This document shows positions 58,719-64,000 of a stretch of DNA of 64,000 nt, one piece after another. The notes under the pieces are model-generated. The model worked only from the letters and a program-made list of their open reading frames with translations. It was not told where the DNA came from and searched no databases. Position 1 is the first letter of the stretch. The number at the start of each line of letters is the position of its first letter. Source of the DNA: an uncultured Prevotella sp. (lineage in GTDB: Bacteria; Bacteroidota; Bacteroidia; Bacteroidales; Bacteroidaceae); NCBI GenBank assembly GCA_944319795.1, contig CALUFA010000006.1, positions 1-64,000 of the forward strand, read 5' to 3'. The translations under genes and the position numbers were made by a program.

Positions 58719-60158
58719 ATGTCAGAAGAATTGGAAAACAAGAACGAGAGTTTGTCTGCAGGACAAAACGACGCAAGCCGTGAGGCTTACAAGCAGACCG
58801 AAGGCTTTAACAACCAGAGTGGAAACAGGCCGATGCGCCCGCGCATAAAGGTGCAGCGCGCATATACGCCCAACAGGAGTTACAACAAGGACGACGGTGG
58901 ATTCCGCCCCGAAGGCTTCGGCGCAGGCTTGCAGCAGCAGGGTGGGGCGCAGCGCCCTTACCGTCCGCGCTACAACGCCGACCGCCAAGGAGGCTACCAA
59001 CCCCAGCAAGGCGGCTACCAACAGCGCCCGGGTGGTTACCAACCGCGACAAGGCGGCTACCGTCCTAATTATAATAAGGAAGGCGAAGAGGGCTACCAGC
59101 CGCGCCAGGGGCAGTACGGCCAGCGTCAGCAGACGGGTTATCGCCCGCATTACAACAAGGATGTCGAGGGCGGTTACCAGCCCCGTCAGGGCCAGTACGG
59201 CCAGCGCCAGCAGCAGGGTTACCGTCCGCGCTACAACGCCAACCAGGGAGAAGGCGGCTATCAGCCTCGCCAAGGCGGCTACCAGCGTGGCGGCTATCAG
59301 CGCAACGCCTACGGACAGCCGCGCCAGGGAGGCTACAACCGCCAGGGCTATAACCGTCAGCGCACGGCCGACTACGACCCAAACGCTAAGTACAGCCTTA
59401 AGAAACGCATAGAATATAAGGAAGAGCACGTCGACCCGACGGTGCCCGTCCGCCTGAACAAGTTCCTCGCCAACGCCGGAATATGCAGCCGCCGTGAGGC
59501 CGACGAGTTCATCCAGGCAGGCGTGGTTACGGTAAACGGCAAGGTCGTTACCGAGCTCGGAACGAAAGTTTTGCGCACCGACGAGGTTAAGTTCCACGAC
59601 CAGCCGGTCAAGATGGAGAAGAAAGTTTACGTGCTTCTCAACAAACCGAAGGACACTGTTACCACCAGCGACGACCCACAACAGCGCAAAACCGTCATGG
59701 ACTTGGTTAAGAACGCCTGCCCGGAGCGCATCTATCCCGTAGGCCGCCTCGACCGCAACACCACCGGAGTGCTGCTTCTCACCAACGACGGCGACCTCGC
59801 CAGCAAGCTCACACATCCCAAGTTCCTGAAAAAGAAGATATATCATGTCTTCCTTGACAAGAACGTCGCAGCCAGCGACATGCAGCAGATAGCCACCGGC
59901 ATAACGCTCGACGACGGCGAAGTGCACGCCGACGCAATCGAGTATGCCAGCCCGACGGACAAGAGCCAGGTGGGAATCGAGATACACAGCGGCAAGAACC
60001 GCATAGTGCGCCGCATCTTCGAGAGCCTCGGCTACCGCGTCGTAAAGCTCGACCGCGTGCAGTTCGCCGGACTGACTAAGAAGAACTTGCGCCGCGGCGA
60101 CTGGCGTTTCCTTACGGAAAAAGAGGTCGACATGCTTCGCATGGGAGCTTTTGAGTAA
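58719..60158 (+). CDS. rRNA pseudouridine synthase (RsuA/RluB type) with disordered N-terminal tail
   Basis: 479 residues. The C-terminal roughly 240 are the enzyme: S4 RNA-binding domain from about 243 (Val-Arg-Leu-Asn-Lys-Phe-Leu-Ala), then the catalytic motif Gly-Arg-Leu-Asp-Arg-Asn-Thr-Thr-Gly with Asp345. Lys-Asn-Arg-Ile-Val-Arg-Arg-Ile-Phe-Glu is near the end. Relatives modify 23S or 16S rRNA uridines. Ahead lies a tail of about 230 residues made of Gly-Gly-Tyr-Gln-Pro-Arg-Gln-Gly and Gln-Tyr-Gly-Gln-Arg-Gln-Gln repeats (about 85-210), about as long as the enzyme itself. Such RG/YGQ-rich tails bind RNA or condense in other proteins; here that is inference. Confidence 0.94.
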   Translation: MSEELENKNESLSAGQNDASREAYKQTEGFNNQSGNRPMRPRIKVQRAYTPNRSYNKDDGGFRPEGFGAGLQQQGGAQRPYRPRYNADRQGGYQPQQGGYQQRPGGYQPRQGGYRPNYNKEGEEGYQPRQGQYGQRQQTGYRPHYNKDVEGGYQPRQGQYGQRQQQGYRPRYNANQGEGGYQPRQGGYQRGGYQRNAYGQPRQGGYNRQGYNRQRTADYDPNAKYSLKKRIEYKEEHVDPTVPVRLNKFLANAGICSRREADEFIQAGVVTVNGKVVTELGTKVLRTDEVKFHDQPVKMEKKVYVLLNKPKDTVTTSDDPQQRKTVMDLVKNACPERIYPVGRLDRNTTGVLLLTNDGDLASKLTHPKFLKKKIYHVFLDKNVAASDMQQIATGITLDDGEVHADAIEYASPTDKSQVGIEIHSGKNRIVRRIFESLGYRVVKLDRVQFAGLTKKNLRRGDWRFLTEKEVDMLRMGAFE

Positions 60159-60296
60159 GGGTGAAAAGTTGAAAAATTGAAAAGGTGAAAATGAAATAAA
60201 GGCGAGAATGTGAGAAGGTGCGAGGGTGTGAAACTGCGATGCATGCGGCTTTAACTTCTCTAACTTCTTTAAATTCTTTAACTTCTTGGAAATAAC
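60159..60296. repeat. Simple-word spacer before asnS
   Basis: AAGTTGAAAAATTGAAAAGG words (60165-60195) are followed at 60250-60289 by TTAACTTCTCTAACTTCTTT words, the family seen at 34877-35070. No promoter stands out. Confidence 0.6.
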
Positions 60297-61700
60297 ATGG
60301 AAAAGATAAAAAGGACAAAAGTTGTCGATGTGCTTGCCCGTACAGACTTCGGGGCAATCGTCAACGTGCGCGGCTGGGTGCGCACCCACCGCAGCAGCAA
60401 GTCGGTCGACTTCATAGCGTTGAACGACGGTTCTACCATTAAGAACGTACAGGTCGTGGTCGACCCGTCGAAGTTCGACGCCGACATGCTCAAACAGATA
60501 ACAACCGGAGCCTGCATCAACGTCAACGGCGAATTAGTAGAGAGCCAGGGAGCCGGCCAGACGGTCGAGCTTCAGTGCCGCGAGTTGGAGGTTTACGGTA
60601 CGTGTGGCGGCGACTATCCGATGCAGAAGAAAGGCCAGAGCTTCGAATACATGCGCCAGTACGCCCATCTGCGCCTGCGCACGAACACCTTCGGGGCCGT
60701 TATGCGCATACGCCACAACATGGCCATCGCCATACATAAGTATTTCCACGACCACGGGTTCTTCTATTTCCACACTCCGCTGATCACCGCAAGCGATTGC
60801 GAGGGCGCAGGACAGATGTTCCAGGTTACTACGAAGAACCTCTACGACCTTAAGAAGGATAAGGACGGGAAGATTGTTTACGACGACGACTTCTTCGGAA
60901 AGCAGACGTCGTTGACAGTCAGCGGACAGCTCGAAGGCGAGCTTGGCGCTACCGCCTTGGGAGCAATCTATACGTTCGGCCCGACGTTCCGCGCAGAGAA
61001 CTCAAACACTCCGCGCCACTTGGCCGAGTTTTGGATGATCGAGCCGGAGGTCGCTTTCATCGACCTCGACGGCCTCATGGACCTCGAGGAGGACTTCATC
61101 AAGTATTGCGTGCAGTGGGCTTTGGACAACTGCAAGGACGACTTGGAGTTCCTTAACAAGATGATCGACAAGACCCTGCTCGAGCGTCTGCGCTCGGTTG
61201 TCGAGGGCTCGTTCGTCCGTTTGGAGTACACTGAGGGCATACGCATACTCGAAGAGGCCGTGAAGGCAGGCCACAAGTTCGAGTTCCCCGTATCGTGGGG
61301 CATGGACTTGGCCAGCGAGCACGAGCGTTACCTCGTGGAGCACCACTTCAAGAAGCCTGTCATCATGACCGGTTACCCGAAGGCCATCAAGGCGTTCTAC
61401 ATGAAGATAAACGACGACGGCAAGACTGTTCAGGGCACCGACGTGCTCTTCCCACAGATAGGCGAAATCATCGGAGGCAGCGTCCGCGAGGAAAACTACG
61501 ACAAACTGATGGGCGAAATCGGGGAGCGCAACATCCCGATGAAGGACATGTGGTGGTATCTCGACACGCGCAAGTACGGCACATGCCCCCACGGAGGCTT
61601 CGGCTTGGGCTTCGAGCGCCTAATCCTCTTCGTGACGGGAATGCAGAACATACGCGACGTGATACCGTTCCCACGCACGCCGAAGAATGCGGAATTCTAA
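60297..61700 (+). CDS. asnS: Asparagine--tRNA ligase
   Basis: 467 residues, a standard AsnRS length. Class II synthetase charging tRNA-Asn. N-terminal OB-fold anticodon domain (Val-Arg-Gly-Trp-Val-Arg-Thr-His-Arg) about 15-120. Catalytic core with [15 protein letters not shown] (motif 2). Gly-Leu-Gly-Phe-Glu-Arg-Leu (motif 3) is near the C-terminus. The Asn-Ser-Asn in motif 2 and the Phe-Trp-Met-Ile-Glu-Pro-Glu block favour AsnRS over AspRS. Confidence 0.97.
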   Translation: MEKIKRTKVVDVLARTDFGAIVNVRGWVRTHRSSKSVDFIALNDGSTIKNVQVVVDPSKFDADMLKQITTGACINVNGELVESQGAGQTVELQCRELEVYGTCGGDYPMQKKGQSFEYMRQYAHLRLRTNTFGAVMRIRHNMAIAIHKYFHDHGFFYFHTPLITASDCEGAGQMFQVTTKNLYDLKKDKDGKIVYDDDFFGKQTSLTVSGQLEGELGATALGAIYTFGPTFRAENSNTPRHLAEFWMIEPEVAFIDLDGLMDLEEDFIKYCVQWALDNCKDDLEFLNKMIDKTLLERLRSVVEGSFVRLEYTEGIRILEEAVKAGHKFEFPVSWGMDLASEHERYLVEHHFKKPVIMTGYPKAIKAFYMKINDDGKTVQGTDVLFPQIGEIIGGSVREENYDKLMGEIGERNIPMKDMWWYLDTRKYGTCPHGGFGLGFERLILFVTGMQNIRDVIPFPRTPKNAEF

Positions 61701-61712
61701 TTTTTTGTAGCA

Positions 61713-61826
61713 GACGAGCGGTCAGCAGACAAGCAGACAAGTAGATTTGCCTTGTTGCTTGTCTGCTCGTTTTGCAAAAATGCAAATCTCCTTGTCTGCT
61801 TGTCACTTGTTTACTTGTCTGCTTAA
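61713..61826. repeat. Simple-word repeat spacer (ACAAGCAGACAAG / TTGTCTGCTTG words)
   Basis: CAGCAGACAAGCAGACAAGT and AGATTTGC on the left are answered by GCAAATCTCCTTGTCTGCTT and ACTTGTTTACTTGTCTGCTT on the right. The spacer can form a long hairpin between asnS and guaD. Same family as 43317-43450. Confidence 0.8.
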
Positions 61827-61828
61827 AT

Positions 61829-62296
61829 ATGACCAACGACGAACTCATGCGCGAGGCCATAAGGCTTTCGATAGAGAACGTGGCCGAAGGTGGCGGCCCG
61901 TTCGGCGCCGTGATAGCGCGCGGCGGCGAGATAATAGCCACGGGTGTGAACCGCGTGACGGCGAGCAACGACCCTACGGCGCACGCCGAGGTCAGCGCGA
62001 TACGCCGTGCGGCCGAGGCGCTCGGCACGTTCAACCTTTCCGGTTGCGAGATATTCACTTCGTGCGAGCCGTGCCCTATGTGCCTCGGCGCCATTTACTG
62101 GGCGAGGCTCGACAAGGTGTATTACGCCAACACGAAGGCCGACGCCAAGGCGATAGGCTTCGACGACTCGTTCATTTACGACGAGCTTGCCCTGCCGCGC
62201 GACGGGCGCAGGCTTCCTTCGGTGCCGATGATGCGCAACGAAGCCATACGGGCCTTCGAACTTTGGCAGGCCAAGGACGATAAGGTTGAGTACTGA
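61829..62296 (+). CDS. guaD: Guanine deaminase (cytidine-deaminase fold)
   Basis: 155 residues from Met-Thr-Asn-Asp-Glu; an upstream extension of the frame only reads through the repeat spacer. Zinc and catalytic motifs: Thr-Ala-His-Ala-Glu-Val (His and Glu) and Thr-Ser-Cys-Glu-Pro-Cys-Pro-Met-Cys. The stretch Leu-Gly-Ala-Ile-Tyr-Trp-Ala-Arg and Gly-Phe-Asp-Asp-Ser-Phe-Ile-Tyr, and the C-terminal Glu-Tyr, match the Bacillus GuaD type, which converts guanine to xanthine. A tRNA adenosine deaminase is less likely because of these features. Confidence 0.9.
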   Translation: MTNDELMREAIRLSIENVAEGGGPFGAVIARGGEIIATGVNRVTASNDPTAHAEVSAIRRAAEALGTFNLSGCEIFTSCEPCPMCLGAIYWARLDKVYYANTKADAKAIGFDDSFIYDELALPRDGRRLPSVPMMRNEAIRAFELWQAKDDKVEY

Positions 62297-62300
62297 TTAC

Positions 62301-62348
62301 ATACTTAAAAAGCCGCAGCTTGAACCCAAGTTGCGGCTTTTTAAGTAT
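62301..62348. terminator. Bidirectional terminator between guaD and the outer-membrane protein gene
   Basis: A 21-bp stem with one G-T pair (arms 62301-62321 and 62328-62348, core AAAAAGCCGCAGCTT) has a 6-nt loop and A/T runs on both sides. It serves the convergent genes. Confidence 0.9.
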
Positions 62349-62393
62349 CTTTCTTACGGCATGTGGCCGTTGCGGCCTGCGTGCAGGCTTGTC

Positions 62394-63365
62394 TCAGAAC
62401 AGCTTGCGTGTGATGCGCAGGTTGATTACGGGGAACACCTTGAATTTCTTAACCACGTCAACGTAGTCGCCTACGCTGTACATTATGTTCTTAATGTCTT
62501 TCGTAAGGTTGGTTCCGTCGTGGGTTATAAGGTCGGGAGTGCCGCCCCATATCATTGCGCCGCACTCGAATCCGATGTTGTAGCGGTCGTCGTCCTTTAT
62601 GATGCGGCCGGTGTATCCGAAGCCGAGATACGGCCTGAAGGCGTTCACCTTCATGTCGGCTTTCACCATTCCGTCCTTGTCAGGCTCCATAAGATACGGC
62701 GTGCCGTCTGACACGCGGTCGCCTACGCGCACGCCCATTCGTCCGTAGCCGAGGAACTTGTCCTCGATGTCAGGGTCGAGATATACGTTGTCGCCGTAGA
62801 TCGGTTCGCCCGAAAGAATCTTGTCGTAGAGGTTGTTGTATATGCCTACGGCGAGCAGCGACGGCATTTCCTCGGTCTTGTTGTAAGCCTTCGCCACTCT
62901 CGACGGGCCGGCGTAGAAGCCTGCCGTGAAGTGCCAGTTCTTGTTCTTGAAGGGGAACACGTCGACGAGCAGCTTGAAGTTCCAGAACGTCGGTTCGCCT
63001 TTCATCGCCACCTTGTCGTCGGTCTCGTAGCCGGTGAAGTTCTCGAGCATGTTCGCCATTTCGCCGAATTGCGTCGTAATCCAGTTGCCGTCGTTGTCGT
63101 ATCTTCCGCCTTCGATGAGGAAGTTCATCGTCGGTTTCACCTTCGGCATGAAGTCGAAACCAGTCCTCACCCTCACCATTTTGTGTACGTAAGAGGATAC
63201 GTCGAAGCCTACGCCCGTAGAGCCGGCGTTGATAGACACTTCAAGGTTGTTGAGCGGCTTTATTGTTTTCGCCTCTCCTTCGTTGCCGGTTCCTGTTTGC
63301 GACATTGCCGGGAGTGCTATCGAGCATGCTGCCAGCAAGGCCAGCAAATGATGTCTTTTGCCCAT
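62394..63365 (-). CDS. Outer-membrane beta-barrel protein, unknown function
   Basis: 323 residues from Met-Gly-Lys-Arg-His; the longer frame (to 63461) passes through the promoter -7 element. Signal peptide ending Ala-Met-Ser-Gln. The mature part is strand-rich (Leu-Glu-Val-Ser-Ile-Asn-Ala-Gly-Ser-Thr-Gly-Val, Phe-Thr-Ala-Gly-Phe-Tyr-Ala-Gly-Pro) and ends in Arg-Lys-Leu-Phe, a barrel-type terminal Phe. A repeated Tyr-Asn...Gly-Phe-Glu-Cys-Gly-Ala-Met pattern suggests a porin-like structure. No family name is recognised with confidence. Confidence 0.85.
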   Translation of the reverse strand: MGKRHHLLALLAACSIALPAMSQTGTGNEGEAKTIKPLNNLEVSINAGSTGVGFDVSSYVHKMVRVRTGFDFMPKVKPTMNFLIEGGRYDNDGNWITTQFGEMANMLENFTGYETDDKVAMKGEPTFWNFKLLVDVFPFKNKNWHFTAGFYAGPSRVAKAYNKTEEMPSLLAVGIYNNLYDKILSGEPIYGDNVYLDPDIEDKFLGYGRMGVRVGDRVSDGTPYLMEPDKDGMVKADMKVNAFRPYLGFGYTGRIIKDDDRYNIGFECGAMIWGGTPDLITHDGTNLTKDIKNIMYSVGDYVDVVKKFKVFPVINLRITRKLF

Positions 63366-63408
63366 GTTTGCGGATTTTGTTAATTTAGGTTGTTGTCGTT
63401 TGTGTTTG

Positions 63409-63416
63409 CAAAAGTA
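63409..63416 (-). promoter_or_regulatory. Promoter -7 of the 62394-63365 gene
   Basis: On the minus strand TACTTTTG, 43 nt upstream of the chosen ATG. No -33 seen. Confidence 0.6.
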
Positions 63417-63572
63417 ATTAATAATATTTGAATAAACGGCTTTTTGGCGTGATTTCTGCATTTATGATGTGCATATCGGCACTATTCGTGCCTTTTTTGG
63501 ACGTGCGGACGACGTGAAATCAGATATGCCGCGTATCCCCTTCGCTTGCATGCAAAATACGGGCTGCCGGCC

Positions 63573-63657
63573 GAAAGGCGGCCTTCCGCATTCCGAAAGG
63601 TAACCTTTTACCCTGTAAAAGGCCGTCTTTTTGCGCCTAAAAGACGGCCTTTTGCAA
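63573..63657. repeat. Palindrome array, AAAAGGnnnCCTTTT family
   Basis: Four units (AAAGGCGGCCTTCCGC, AAAGGTAACCTTTTACC, AAAAGGCCGTCTTTTTGC, AAAAGACGGCCTTTTGC) at about 22-bp spacing in the spacer before ftsX. Confidence 0.82.
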
Positions 63658-63782
63658 CGTGTTGGCTATCAGTGTGTTACGGTGCTTGTCTGCACCGGGG
63701 CCGGAAACGGCCGGAATGCGTCGGCGCATGGATGCGTATTTGGTATACTTACGGCCGATTCGCGTTAATAGTAGTTAAAGCG

Positions 63783-63813
63783 TTGCCTATGCGAACTTTT
63801 TTTTGTTACTTTG
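63783..63813 (+). promoter_or_regulatory. ftsX promoter
   Basis: TTG at 63783-63785 and TACTTTG at 63807-63813 (one base shorter than the consensus TAnnTTTG), 21 nt apart and 32 nt before the ATG. Confidence 0.55.
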
Positions 63814-63845
63814 CAGCAAATTAGGTGTGTTATAGCCTTTAAGTA

Positions 63846-64000
63846 ATGGTTAAGAAGCAGAAAAAAGCCCGCGTCCGCCACGGATTGCAGGGCATAACTT
63901 TATGTATAAGCACTGCGTTAGTGCTGATTTTGTTGGGAATGGTCGTGTTCTCCGTGCTTTCGGCGCGCAACCTGTCGGCATACGTCAAGGAGAACCTTAC
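63846..64000 (+). CDS. ftsX: Cell division protein FtsX, N-terminal part
   Basis: 51 residues are visible, cut by the window end. Basic N-terminus (Met-Val-Lys-Lys-Gln-Lys-Lys-Ala-Arg), then one membrane helix (Leu-Cys-Ile-Ser-Thr-Ala-Leu-Val-Leu-Ile-Leu-Leu-Gly-Met-Val-Val-Phe-Ser-Val-Leu) and Ala-Arg-Asn-Leu-Ser-Ala-Tyr-Val-Lys-Glu-Asn. This is the conserved opening of Bacteroidota FtsX, the permease-like partner of FtsE that controls septal wall hydrolases. Too short for certainty. Confidence 0.75.
   Translation, partial: MVKKQKKARVRHGLQGITLCISTALVLILLGMVVFSVLSARNLSAYVKENL

Noticed and set aside
58722..60389. 555-codon minus-strand frame opposite the pseudouridine synthase gene
   Set aside because: Shadow of a GC-rich repetitive coding region; the translation is a low-complexity Val/Ala/Leu run.

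Overview
The window reads as a chromosomal segment of a Bacteroidota, order Bacteroidales, most like Prevotellaceae. The evidence is: promoters of the Bacteroidota type (TTG, about 20 nt, TAnnTTTG); a complete type IX secretion core (porP, gldK, gldL, gldM, gldN); GLPGLI and CarboxypepD_reg/TonB outer-membrane proteins; secreted C10 (streptopain/interpain-like) proteases; the tig-clpP-clpX-recQ order; and a base composition that looks above 50 % G+C by eye. No phage, transposase or CRISPR array was found.

Layout. 1-122 is the 3' end of a 5S rRNA with its terminator, so an rRNA operon enters from the left. 653-6037 carries a beta-solenoid-like lipoprotein, serine dehydratase (sdaA), a small methyltransferase-like protein, a PduO-type cobalamin adenosyltransferase and a DUF2795 protein. 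6214-7902 is one unrecognised, compositionally different gene. 8049-13991 is the type IX secretion operon, followed by a small outer-membrane barrel and a lipoprotein. 15921-21895 (minus) holds priA, an AraC-type regulator and a 7TM-HD phosphodiesterase. gltX (22131-23648) converges on three tandem C10 protease genes (23826-33225, minus). Only the promoter-proximal one is intact; the other two carry frameshifts or a nonsense codon. 33579-35664 has a membrane metallophosphoesterase and a gamma-carbonic anhydrase. 35752-40771 (minus) is a TonB-dependent receptor plus a duplicated beta-helix lipoprotein, preceded by three 22-bp direct repeats. A choloylglycine-hydrolase-family enzyme, an MlaFE-like ABC pair and divergent lptB follow. 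45860-49455 is a GLPGLI/outer-membrane-receptor pair in which the receptor has an in-frame stop at its signal-peptide junction. 50014-55869 is tig, clpP, clpX, recQ. The right end has tRNA-Val, an SMR transporter, purB, an rRNA pseudouridine synthase with a Tyr/Gln/Arg-rich tail, asnS, guaD, an outer-membrane protein and the start of ftsX.

How it fits together. The proteases, which have signal peptides and end in a Gly-Lys-Lys-Ile-Val-Val-Lys type tail, are plausible cargo of the type IX machine encoded 15-20 kb away. MlaFE, LptB, PorP, the two TonB-type receptors and several lipoproteins give the window a strong cell-envelope character. Housekeeping genes (priA, gltX, tig, clpPX, purB, asnS, ftsX) are interleaved.

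The most unusual feature is the spacer DNA. Nearly every long intergenic gap is filled by one of several dispersed repeat families: arrays of AAAAGGnnnCCTTTT palindromes with about 22-bp period at nine loci; runs of simple words that fold back on themselves; a 21-bp tandem array next to priA; and two copies of a MITE-like palindromic element with GTGAGTTCGGTATA ends. One gene pair (GLPGLI plus receptor) sits between near-identical 87-bp direct copies of the first family, with the MITE-like elements just outside.
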